This document shows, in pieces, positions 17,238-25,535 of a DNA stretch of 64,000 nt; position 1 is the stretch's first letter, and every line of letters starts with the position of its first letter. Source of the DNA: Ravibacter sp964559125. Lineage in GTDB: Bacteria; Bacteroidota; Bacteroidia; Cytophagales; Spirosomataceae. Where the stretch lies: positions 62,001-126,000 of the forward strand of contig CAZLGW010000009.1 of assembly GCA_964559125.1 (NCBI GenBank). Reading direction: 5' to 3'. The notes below the pieces were generated by a model that saw only the letters and a program-made list of their open reading frames with translations, made no database searches and was not told the origin of the DNA. Position numbers and translations under genes: made by a program.

Positions 17238-18818
17238 TTAATTTCCTGAGCCTCCTGTTTTGGTTTTACTGCTGCCGCTCCTGATGAGCTCCGTCAACTC
17301 CTCCTTCAATGCATCCGCCAGCTTCGCATTCTCAGCCATTACATTATGAGCTTCGAGCGAATCGGTCCTGAGATTATAAAGCTGGCCGGAAGGCATGCCG
17401 GGAGCAGGGTCCTCCTGTGCAGGAGGTGTGAACCCGCCCGACCCGAGTCCGTCGATAAACTTCCATCCGTCCTTCTGATAAGCAAACATGCCTCTTGAGG
17501 AATGATGGATCATCCCGATGCGCGAAGGCTTGTTCCCGGTTCCTGAAAGCAGGTCGAGGAAGCTAAAGCTGTCTTCACCGCTGTCTTTCGGGATTTCCTG
17601 GCCCGTAAGTCCGGCGAGGGTCGCATAAATGTCGGTCAGGCTGACAAGGTCGTTATTCGCCGTATGTTTTTTGATCGTCGCAGGCCATGAAACAAGGAGG
17701 GGGATCCTATGGCCTCCTTCCCATACATCGCCTTTCTGCCCCCGCCGGCCGAAATTTGATTGATGGCGGGATGAAGCAATTTCCTCCTGGGGCCAGTATG
17801 CCCCGTTATCGCTTGCAAATATGACCAGCGTGTTTTCATCTATCGATAGTTTTTGCAGCAATTCGGCTACCCTGCCAACCACGTTGTCGATATTGAGGAC
17901 AAAATCGCCGTAGGTACCCGGGTCAGACTTCCCTTTGAACTCTTCGGCGGGCATCCACGGGGTATGCGGACCGGTAAGGGGGAGGTACATAAAAAATGGC
18001 TTCTCCGGGGAGCTATCATGACTTCTTCTGATAAAACCCAGGCCTTCATTCACAATTTCGTCCAGGCATTTTTCTATCCTGAACGACCTGGAAATCTCTC
18101 CCCGCCGCCACCAGACGCCCTTATCCCAATAAACATCTTCATCCGTTGTATGCTTTTTATCCCAGGCATACTTCGTTCCGGGCAGCCTGTTCTGATATAG
18201 TTCAGTCGTAAGCGTCATATCCGGGTCTACTACTTCATGGTTTCTCATGAAAAGATAGGGAGGCATGTCGAGGGATGCAGGGTGGATAAAGGAATAGTCG
18301 AACCCGTGATCGTTCGGACCGTTTGTAACTTTTCCGCTGTAGTCTATATTTGAATAGCCGGTTTCCTGGTCGAAAACTACCTTATTATCGGGAGTTTTTG
18401 TTTTCCAGGTCAATCCAAGATGCCATTTCCCGATACAACCCGTCGTGTAGCCGGCTTTCCTGAGAATAGCGGCTATCGTTTCCCTTCCCGGCTCTATCTC
18501 CGGCGTACCGAATCCGCTGGCTCCTTTTCCGCCGGAGGGAGCCCGGAAAGCGAATCTGCCCGTAAGCAGGCCATAGCGCGAAGGCGTACAGACCGAGGCT
18601 CCCGCATGAGCATTCGAAAACACGATGCCACGCCCGGCAAGGTTGTCAAGGTGGGGCGTTTTTATTCTACTTTCAGGGTTGAGGGCGGATATGTCGCCAT
18701 AGCCCATATCGTCGGCCAGGATGATGATGATATTTGGCTTCGACGGTGCGTTCTGCTCCGGTAAACAGGCGGTGCAGAAAAGAGTAAAGCAAAGACTCAG
18801 GAGAAGGGATGATTTCAT
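17238..18818 (-). CDS. Formylglycine-dependent sulfatase (S1 family), lipoprotein
   Basis: This 526-residue protein has a lipoprotein signal (LFCTACLPEQ). The sulfatase fold is clear: NIIIILADDMGYGD metal ligands, the activation motif CTPSR at Cys77, GKWHLG, and FASDNGAYWP. Family S1 hydrolyses sulfate esters after Cys is converted to formylglycine. No sulfatase-activating enzyme is encoded in the window, so it must be elsewhere. It lies 24 bp downstream of the DUF59-tailed protein. A sulfated sugar substrate is likely, but the subfamily is not readable by eye. Confidence 0.93.
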   Translation of the reverse strand: MKSSLLLSLCFTLFCTACLPEQNAPSKPNIIIILADDMGYGDISALNPESRIKTPHLDNLAGRGIVFSNAHAGASVCTPSRYGLLTGRFAFRAPSGGKGASGFGTPEIEPGRETIAAILRKAGYTTGCIGKWHLGLTWKTKTPDNKVVFDQETGYSNIDYSGKVTNGPNDHGFDYSFIHPASLDMPPYLFMRNHEVVDPDMTLTTELYQNRLPGTKYAWDKKHTTDEDVYWDKGVWWRRGEISRSFRIEKCLDEIVNEGLGFIRRSHDSSPEKPFFMYLPLTGPHTPWMPAEEFKGKSDPGTYGDFVLNIDNVVGRVAELLQKLSIDENTLVIFASDNGAYWPQEEIASSRHQSNFGRRGQKGDVWEGGHRIPLLVSWPATIKKHTANNDLVSLTDIYATLAGLTGQEIPKDSGEDSFSFLDLLSGTGNKPSRIGMIHHSSRGMFAYQKDGWKFIDGLGSGGFTPPAQEDPAPGMPSGQLYNLRTDSLEAHNVMAENAKLADALKEELTELIRSGSSKTKTGGSGN

Positions 18819-18842
18819 TGGGATAATTAAGATGATATAAGT

Positions 18843-20804
18843 TCACAAATCCAGTTCGAGCTTTTCCCTCCCCTCTGCCGTGATGAAACCCGGGTTCCAG
18901 GCGGGGTACCACGATTGTTCCACTACTACTTTTTTTACCCCCGGCACACTGCGTACCGCATCCTGGATACTTTTGGAAGGGGTTGAATGGACCGAATTGG
19001 ATCCGTAGTCAAAATAAGACGCAAGGGGACGGCCTCTGTGAGGCATCGCAAGAACGATTGTCACTACGTCGATCCGGACGCGTACATCCTGCACCAATCC
19101 CAGATCGACTATACTGACGTCCGATTTATATAGCTGTGGATCTTTTACCAGGTGGAGGGCTTCCCAAACCAGTTTTTTAATGGCTACAGTACCTTTGGTT
19201 TCTCCCTGTCTACCCAACTGAGGGGAAGCGGCCTCTCTTTCAGCCGAACCTGCATTCCGGAGCTTTCCGGCCGAAACGATGAGTGGTGCAAGCAGGTTTT
19301 TACGCAATCTCTCTATATTATTTACCCCTTCTTCGGGAGTAAACGGAAGAACACTATAGGCATTCTTTTCATACAACACCGTCCCTTCTTTCATCATAGC
19401 GTCTCTTACCGGGTACCGGCTCCACAATTGCCCGTGCCATTGGTAGTGTAACAAAGGCGAGCCGGAATGGGCAAGTGTCCGCCCGTCACTGGCTTTGTGG
19501 TCGAGAAAAATACCCATAAAACAGTCCCGGGTATCCTTGTTATAAAAACCTATACCCCAGAGGTTATTTTGTGTATCGGAAGGGACGGCGCCCGTATGAA
19601 GCTTCCCGTCGGCATCCAGCCATAAAATATCGGTAAAAGACTGACCGGTAAATACCCATTCATCATCGCGGATAGTAGCAACGCCAAAATCCTTAACGGC
19701 CGTCATCTGGCCGTTCTTCAGGAAAAACGGCAAACCGGCATAAAACCTGTACTCGATATCGATCAGGAGCCTGCTCGGTGAAAACAAAGGATGAAGAGGA
19801 GAATAGGGGAATCCCCACCGCCTGACGATCGTGCAAACCGGACCGCGAATGATTTCATAGTCGGGGCATTCATCCCATAAAGAGATCCTGAACTTCTGGA
19901 AATGGTCTTCGGGGGTATAGTCATGTGCCCAGTCTATTCCCGCCGGTTCGCCGTGGCCTTGCCCGCCGGAATAGAACTCCATTCCATGCTCGCGCTTCAG
20001 GATGATTCTTTCTATCTGTCCCGTCTGCCTTGAAAGGTTGACTTTATAGAATTCGTTTTCCAGCGACAGCCTGAACCCTTCGCCGGTCGTCACCAGGTCG
20101 GAAGGGTAAACCGGCAGCTCCGCCACGGGATTTCCGTAAAAAACCAATACCTGGTGTCCGGCGGATTTCGTGACATCCAGCAGAAAAGTCAGCTGGCACA
20201 TACGAATACCGTCCTTGTTGGTTTCGGAAAATACCTGTGAAGTCAGCTCCCGTATTTTCGCTTCGTAGATAGTGGCCGCCCTGATTTCCCGGGCAAGGGA
20301 AGCTACCTGGTCGGCCTGGAATGCCAGTGTCACCTCTACCGGGTCGTTTGTCCTGCTCAGCCCGGCTGTTTCCGTGATAGTCAAAACTTTGTAATAACGC
20401 CACCCCTCAGCCCATTGCTTCCAGTCTTCCGGCAGTCCTTCCGTAAGCGCAAAGTCGGATGCCTCCGAAACCGGCAACGATACCGGACCTTCGTCTGCCT
20501 GAGCCTGGAGAGCCGAATTCCTGATCGAATCGGTGAGCGCCCTTACGAGGCGGTAATTTTTCTGTTCCCAGGCCTTCTGTAGTAAAGCCATCTTTTCCGG
20601 GAAAGGTTCGGTCCGCTCCCAGTAGCGCCGTCTACCCTGGTCAGCGGGGCTTAGCGGCTGCGGATTCGCAGGACTCCCCGGACTGCTGAAAACCGGCAAA
20701 GAAGCACCGGCAACGCCCGACAAGCCCATCCCCAGGAAGGCTCTCCTCTTTATTCCTTTTTTTTCTCTTTTATTTTTTCCAGGATTAAGGGTTAGTCTTT
20801 TCAT
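18843..20804 (-). CDS. Tat-exported protein of unknown fold with C-terminal DUF59/MIP18-like domain
   Basis: This 653-residue protein has a Tat-type signal (KRRAFLGMGLSGVAGASLPVF). Residues about 95-520 form a long beta-rich region (FYKVNLSRQTGQIERIILK, DIEYRFYAGLPFFLKNG), reminiscent of galactose-mutarotase or lyase sandwich domains. I do not recognise a family. Residues about 545-653 clearly resemble the DUF59/MIP18 (PaaD, SufT) iron-sulfur carrier domain: SIVDLGLVQDVRV, SIQDAVRSVPGVKKVVVEQ, and WNPGFITAEGREKL. The conserved Cys of that domain is missing; the region reads AMPHRGRP. DUF59 proteins are normally cytoplasmic and about 100 residues long, so an exported fusion is odd. It lies between the amidohydrolase (20 bp) and the sulfatase (24 bp). 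Function unknown. Confidence 0.7.
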   Translation of the reverse strand: MKRLTLNPGKNKREKKGIKRRAFLGMGLSGVAGASLPVFSSPGSPANPQPLSPADQGRRRYWERTEPFPEKMALLQKAWEQKNYRLVRALTDSIRNSALQAQADEGPVSLPVSEASDFALTEGLPEDWKQWAEGWRYYKVLTITETAGLSRTNDPVEVTLAFQADQVASLAREIRAATIYEAKIRELTSQVFSETNKDGIRMCQLTFLLDVTKSAGHQVLVFYGNPVAELPVYPSDLVTTGEGFRLSLENEFYKVNLSRQTGQIERIILKREHGMEFYSGGQGHGEPAGIDWAHDYTPEDHFQKFRISLWDECPDYEIIRGPVCTIVRRWGFPYSPLHPLFSPSRLLIDIEYRFYAGLPFFLKNGQMTAVKDFGVATIRDDEWVFTGQSFTDILWLDADGKLHTGAVPSDTQNNLWGIGFYNKDTRDCFMGIFLDHKASDGRTLAHSGSPLLHYQWHGQLWSRYPVRDAMMKEGTVLYEKNAYSVLPFTPEEGVNNIERLRKNLLAPLIVSAGKLRNAGSAEREAASPQLGRQGETKGTVAIKKLVWEALHLVKDPQLYKSDVSIVDLGLVQDVRVRIDVVTIVLAMPHRGRPLASYFDYGSNSVHSTPSKSIQDAVRSVPGVKKVVVEQSWYPAWNPGFITAEGREKLELDL

Positions 20805-20824
20805 TGGTTCAGGCTAAAAAAGGG

Positions 20825-21799
20825 TTACAGCCGGTAGAATCTTACGGCATTATCATGAAATAGCTTCTTCTGGTCTTCACGAGACCGTACAGAGACAATC
20901 GTTTTCAGGATTTTTACCCACTCACGGATTTCCATTCCTTTCAGGCACACGGGCCAATCGCTCGCAAACACGACGCGGTCAGGTCCGAAAATATCGAGAC
21001 ACAGGTTGACGGAAGGCGCCAGGTTTTCAGGAGTAAGACGGTAACCGGGAGCACGGGTAATGACACCCGATATTTTGCAGATGGTATCCTTGTTTGAGGC
21101 GAGCGCCCTCATGCTGGTCTCCCACTCTACCAGGCTATGATCCGGCATATCATGCAGCTCTTCCTTTTTAAAAAACAGCCGCGGATCAATATTCCCGCAA
21201 TGATTGACTGCAAAAGCCGTATCGGGGCAGGAATCCTTCAAACGGACGACGGCATCCAGCCATTTTACCGGCACCGAAAACTCGAAATGCATCTTCAACT
21301 CTCCCAACAGGCGGATATTTTCGATCACCTGCGGAGTTACGATATTTTCTTTCGTTTTAAAAAAATGCCTGATCCCTTTAATGTAGGAACTCCCTTCAAA
21401 CTGGCGGATATAAGCCGGGAAATCGCGTTCGGTAGGGTCTCCGGCAATTACGGCTGCGACGGTCGGATTCGAAGGATCGCGGCAAACCTCGATTGCGTAA
21501 TGAGCTTCTGTATTACGGCTTGCCGGCGGCACGGCCACTTCCATATAGACCGCCTTGACGACGTTAAGGCCTGCGATTGCAGCCTTGTAGTCATTCATAT
21601 CGAAATTTCTTCCGAACGGCGGTGACGACCATCCTTCTTTAAACCGTAAGATATCCCACAGATGCTGATGAGTGTCGATCAAAGGGAGCTCATCCTTTTC
21701 ATCGGAGAAGAGTTGGATTGCAGCGCCGGGACGGGCAGTAAATGCAGCTGCCAGGGCGGAAGAACTGAGTGTAAGGAATTTTTTCCGGTTTAGCTTCAT
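20825..21799 (-). CDS. Exported amidohydrolase (fuconolactonase-like TIM barrel)
   Basis: This 324-residue protein has a Tat-like N-terminus (NRKKFLTLSSSALAAAFTA). It is an amidohydrolase-2 member: DTHQHLWDI supplies the metal-binding His pair, FAVNHCGN a further His, and FASDWPVC the late Asp. The closest familiar relatives are L-fuconolactonase and related sugar-lactonases. These hydrolyse the lactone made when a sugar dehydrogenase oxidises an aldose. That fits a cluster of PVC-type dehydrogenases (inference). It heads a tight run of genes leading to 15279. Upstream lies palindromic repeat copy R1. Confidence 0.85.
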   Translation of the reverse strand: MKLNRKKFLTLSSSALAAAFTARPGAAIQLFSDEKDELPLIDTHQHLWDILRFKEGWSSPPFGRNFDMNDYKAAIAGLNVVKAVYMEVAVPPASRNTEAHYAIEVCRDPSNPTVAAVIAGDPTERDFPAYIRQFEGSSYIKGIRHFFKTKENIVTPQVIENIRLLGELKMHFEFSVPVKWLDAVVRLKDSCPDTAFAVNHCGNIDPRLFFKKEELHDMPDHSLVEWETSMRALASNKDTICKISGVITRAPGYRLTPENLAPSVNLCLDIFGPDRVVFASDWPVCLKGMEIREWVKILKTIVSVRSREDQKKLFHDNAVRFYRL

Positions 21800-21873
21800 A
21801 ATTCAGAGCGAATAACGACTTCTTTTAAAAGCCTATTCTTCGCTCCTTATAACTTACAATTTGTCAAAGAATT

Positions 21874-22013
21874 GCTCTCTCCCGTCTCATGACGGCGGGA
21901 GGGTGATACCCGGTCTGAGACCGGGGTCGCGTAGATGGAGGTTTAACAGGAGCTAATTTGCGGGTCAGAGACCCGCTATCGCGCTTTCACCGTCTGAAGA
22001 CGGGAAAGAGCGG
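21874..22013. repeat. Composite palindromic intergenic repeat, copy R1
   Basis: About 140 bp built of nested inverted repeats. In order they are TCCCGTC/GACGG with a tcat loop, CCCGGTCtgaGACCGGG (21909-21925), GCGGGTCagaGACCCGC (21960-21976), and an end hairpin GCGCTTTC..GAAAGAGC with an inner CCGTCT/AGACGG. Copies R2 (27177-27313) and R3 (27803-27898) share the order and most bases. It lies between the stop of the cytochrome-c PVC protein and the start of the amidohydrolase gene, and could terminate the former. Confidence 0.85.
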
Positions 22014-22026
22014 GGAGCGGGTGGGG

Positions 22027-24294
22027 CTATCTGCCGTCATTGCCCATTTCCAGCAGGCGTTGTTCAGTAAGTACTGTTATCGGTTTTTTTTCTCTCAGCA
22101 CCTTGATTTCTTCCGGTTTAACCGGCGGGCGTCCGTAAGAGAGCTTTGGGTCCGCGGTGACGAATGAATTATGCAGATAATCCATGATGCCTGCAATTTC
22201 TTCGTCTGAAAAGACATCCCGGAATTGAGGCATTGCACCGTTAAACTGGTACAACTTGCCATTTATATGAATAGGTCCCTCCAAACCGTTTAATATGATC
22301 ATTCCCAACCGGGCATTCGGGCCTTTCACGTGTTCAGATTCTCTCAAAGGCGGACCTATATGTTCTATCCCCTCTCCGTCCGGCCCGTGGCAGCCGGCAC
22401 AGGTACTGCGGTAGATCACAAGTCCTTTCTGGAGCCCCGGTATAGGTATTTTCCTCTGGACGAAAATAGAATACGTCTTATCCTCCTGCGTGTTTTTAAC
22501 GGACTGATCCAGTAAGGTGCTGATGATTTTACCGGTACCCGGTTGAGAGGCATACCTCCTGAAACGTTCTTCCAGGCCTTCCAGGCTGCTTACCACGACT
22601 TCCTGGAAAACAGGGCTTTCCGGGTATTTGTGTGACAGCTTTCCCAGCAGGGGTAAAAATGTATCAGGCGCTGCAGCAGCCCATGGCCCCAATGAAGAGG
22701 CCAAATAGAGATCGACAACGGTATCATTCCCTGCACTTAAATCATTCACCAGCTTTTCCATCGCTTCAAAATGACCGGCAGTAGTATACCGGTTCAAAAG
22801 CAAAAGGGCATGTGCAGACAGCATCGGAGCCGGGGAAGCCGCAACTTTTCGAAGCAGCTCAAAGGACAGGGCGTCCAGCCCTTCCAGCGTATACAAGGCA
22901 TGCATCGCTGCTATGGTATCGGCGGTGCTCTGCACCAGCTGTTCCAGTTCCGGGATAACAGACCGCTGCTGTTTAAAGATCAGTAATTGCTGCGCCCTGT
23001 CTCTTATCCAGCCATTCGGGCTTTTGAGCATTGAGACCAGCTCTGTGCCGGAGGCTTTATTCAATTCGGGAATGCGCCCCAACTCTTTATTCTTGTATTT
23101 TACCCGCAATATGCGCCCTGCGTTCAAAAGAGTATCCAGCTGTTTGCGAATAATGCCCTCTCGGTAATAGGGCGTCGCAGACACCTTGTGCTGTATCACG
23201 CCACGGTGCATATCTACCACATACATGGCTCCGTCGGGACCATTCACCAGGTTGACCGGACGAAAGCCTTCATCTGTCGAAGCAATGAATTCTTTGTCAT
23301 CCCAGGCCTGGGCAGCCGTTGTTTTCAGACTTTCGAAAGTAAGCACATTACGCTTGATGAGATTAGCCTGCGGTTCACATACAAAAGCGTTTTCACTGTA
23401 ACCGACGGGAAACTGGTCTCCACGATAGATCTGGGGGCCGCATGCGGCGGTAAATCTTATCAGAACGCTATCTGCGTTCAGTATTCCTGTCACATAGCCC
23501 CGGTTTACTGTCGTGGGATGCAAAGGATAAATACGCTGGTCGGTCGTTATAACTTTGTTGATAGTTTCCTGGGGCTTCATGTACCGATTGCCAACCGAAG
23601 CATTAGGCAATACATAATCACCGACCAGTTGCACCTCATTATAACCATAGTAAAGCCGCCCGGCGTTATCTTTTGTAATCCCGAATTGTCCGCGGAAGGG
23701 AGTCGGCTCATGTATCCATTTGCCGTCTTTAAGCTGGTAGCGGGTAGTGGAATAGGCGCTGTATATCCAGTTATCGATATTCATCAACAACCCATTGGCC
23801 TGGTTTTCCGGGTTGGAGTATTCATCTGTATACAGCGAATCCACCAGGACCCTCTTGCCGGGTTTGTCATTGTTTATTTCCACAAACCACAGATTGGGAG
23901 GTTCGGCATACAATACGCCTCCGTAGACCAGCGCTATAGCCCGGGGAAGCACGAGGCTATCCAGGAACACTTTGGCATTTCGCGCCCTTCCCTGGCTGTC
24001 AAATCCTTCTACAATACTGATCCTCCCGTTCGGCGTTTCCTCTCCCGTTCCGGCAATATTGGGCATAAAGCCACGCATTTCCACTACCCACATCCTGCCC
24101 TGGTTGTCAAAATCCATCGCAACAGGCGCCTGGATCAGGGGCTCTGAAGCCGCCAGCTGTATCTCAAAACCATCTGCAACGGTGTAGGTGTCAAAAGAAA
24201 CTGCCGGATTATTGTCAGCGCCGGTCGTACAGGCGCCCATCAGCAACGTTGTACAAAAAAATAGTAAAAGTTCTTTTTTGGCTTCTATACGCAT
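22027..24294 (-). CDS. PVC-type membrane-bound dehydrogenase with HEAT repeats and cytochrome c domain
   Basis: This 755-residue protein has a lipoprotein signal (LLMGACTTG). Residues about 35-400 form the PVC-type propeller (EIQLAASEPLIQAPVAMDFDNQGRMWVVEMRG; NGPDGAMYVVDMHRG). Residues about 410-610 are HEAT-like helices. A C-terminal cytochrome c has the heme motif CAGCH (Cys632 to His636), with Met688 in GAMPQF as the likely axial ligand. Proteins of this architecture are abundant in Planctomycetes and Bacteroidota and are thought to oxidise sugars or sugar alcohols, passing electrons to cytochrome; direct biochemical proof is sparse. The gene lies 129 bp downstream of the sialidase-like gene. 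Confidence 0.88.
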   Translation of the reverse strand: MRIEAKKELLLFFCTTLLMGACTTGADNNPAVSFDTYTVADGFEIQLAASEPLIQAPVAMDFDNQGRMWVVEMRGFMPNIAGTGEETPNGRISIVEGFDSQGRARNAKVFLDSLVLPRAIALVYGGVLYAEPPNLWFVEINNDKPGKRVLVDSLYTDEYSNPENQANGLLMNIDNWIYSAYSTTRYQLKDGKWIHEPTPFRGQFGITKDNAGRLYYGYNEVQLVGDYVLPNASVGNRYMKPQETINKVITTDQRIYPLHPTTVNRGYVTGILNADSVLIRFTAACGPQIYRGDQFPVGYSENAFVCEPQANLIKRNVLTFESLKTTAAQAWDDKEFIASTDEGFRPVNLVNGPDGAMYVVDMHRGVIQHKVSATPYYREGIIRKQLDTLLNAGRILRVKYKNKELGRIPELNKASGTELVSMLKSPNGWIRDRAQQLLIFKQQRSVIPELEQLVQSTADTIAAMHALYTLEGLDALSFELLRKVAASPAPMLSAHALLLLNRYTTAGHFEAMEKLVNDLSAGNDTVVDLYLASSLGPWAAAAPDTFLPLLGKLSHKYPESPVFQEVVVSSLEGLEERFRRYASQPGTGKIISTLLDQSVKNTQEDKTYSIFVQRKIPIPGLQKGLVIYRSTCAGCHGPDGEGIEHIGPPLRESEHVKGPNARLGMIILNGLEGPIHINGKLYQFNGAMPQFRDVFSDEEIAGIMDYLHNSFVTADPKLSYGRPPVKPEEIKVLREKKPITVLTEQRLLEMGNDGR

Positions 24295-24422
24295 ACTTCG
24301 ATTTTAAACGGTAAATCCCAACGCGTCATTGGAGTTTACTTGATAATCGCTATTTGGCGTCAATCTACTAACCATCGGGAACTTTTTCCGGTTCAGATAG
24401 GTAGTGCTCGCATACCAAGCAT

Positions 24423-25535
24423 CTATACCATAATTCGAACGAACGCTATGTTGGTAGTGTCAGCAGATGCACCTGCATAGTAATAAGCCAGTACTTCATT
24501 ATTCCCGAGATACAGCAGAGAAGGATGTCCTACAGAAAATTGTACCATCTCTGCCCATGCGTCGTTCATACTAATCTCCCTGCTGTCCTGCTTACCTGAA
24601 TCAGCTTCATACACGATCAGCGATGCATCAAATCCACGCCGGATATCCTCACTTATCCTCACCGTAATAACCGGTTTTACCGATCTGTCAATATCAATCG
24701 CCATTAATCTGCCGTCTTCTAAAACAATGGGTTGCCCGGGTTGCCCATATATACCGGTATCCCAAATCGCTCCCCAGGTTTTTCCTCCGTCATTACTTCT
24801 CCTTGCGTGAATGTTCTTATACTGATTGGTTACACCATCCAGTGTCCAGAAAAAATCGATGATCGATACCCCATCTGCCAATACCTGCGGCCGCTGGTCC
24901 CAATAGTACATTTTCTTTTCTTCCGTAACCATCACCGTGTCTTTCCAGGTATTACCGCCATCGTAGGAAAAAATCATGGCAGAGCGATGTATCCACTCGT
25001 GCTGATTCCCTACGGCTTTGTTGACCTCGAACTGGCAAATAATGGTTCCATCTTTAAGCATCAATGGTGGTCCGGTCAACGGTACGGGTGCATCAAGACC
25101 TTCTATTGCCATTAATTGTGGTTGGGACCAGGAAGCCCCGTCATCATTCGAGAAACAATAAAAGATCCTGGTATCTTTCAGTGTTTCTTCAACCGGATCA
25201 TAATACGGCAGCGAAGTGTCCGAACAATCCACCCAATTCAAAACCATCAAAACCTTCGTGCCCCCTAACGGTAAAAAATAAGCAACTCTGCTCTGTCCCT
25301 GTATCCCTTTTATATCCGGTAGTATTACCGGCTCGTAAGGAGTATTCCACGAAGCTCCCTGATCATCCGACCAACAAATGACAGCATGCATAAAATCACA
25401 ATCTCCTTTTTTCTCCGAGGCCTTAAACGCCGCCAACCACCTGCCGGAAGGAAGCTTTTGTATACAGGGAAATGTATTACTGTTGAACTGGCTATGACCA
25501 GGGACAGGAATGGTCCCTTTGCTGACAACTTTCAT
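24423..25535 (-). CDS. Sialidase-like Asp-box (BNR) propeller protein
   Basis: From the ATG at 25535 the protein has 370 residues. This ATG overlaps the stop of the symporter gene by one base (TAATG), which decides the start against a longer frame reaching 25661. Four Asp-box turns are visible: SDDQGASW, SNDDGASW, SYDGGNTW and SNDGGKTW. This is the exo-alpha-sialidase fold, also used by other six-bladed hydrolases and lyases. No signal peptide is visible, so the protein may be cytoplasmic, which is unusual for a sialidase. Coupling to an SSS symporter suggests it acts on an imported sugar. No NanA/NanE genes are nearby, so sialic acid itself is not established. Confidence 0.75.
   Translation of the reverse strand: MKVVSKGTIPVPGHSQFNSNTFPCIQKLPSGRWLAAFKASEKKGDCDFMHAVICWSDDQGASWNTPYEPVILPDIKGIQGQSRVAYFLPLGGTKVLMVLNWVDCSDTSLPYYDPVEETLKDTRIFYCFSNDDGASWSQPQLMAIEGLDAPVPLTGPPLMLKDGTIICQFEVNKAVGNQHEWIHRSAMIFSYDGGNTWKDTVMVTEEKKMYYWDQRPQVLADGVSIIDFFWTLDGVTNQYKNIHARRSNDGGKTWGAIWDTGIYGQPGQPIVLEDGRLMAIDIDRSVKPVITVRISEDIRRGFDASLIVYEADSGKQDSREISMNDAWAEMVQFSVGHPSLLYLGNNEVLAYYYAGASADTTNIAFVRIMV

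Noticed and set aside
23188..24147. A 319-codon open frame on the plus strand opposite the cytochrome-c PVC-type gene
   Set aside because: The minus-strand protein has a lipoprotein signal, propeller, HEAT and heme domains; the plus frame has no family features and is a shadow.
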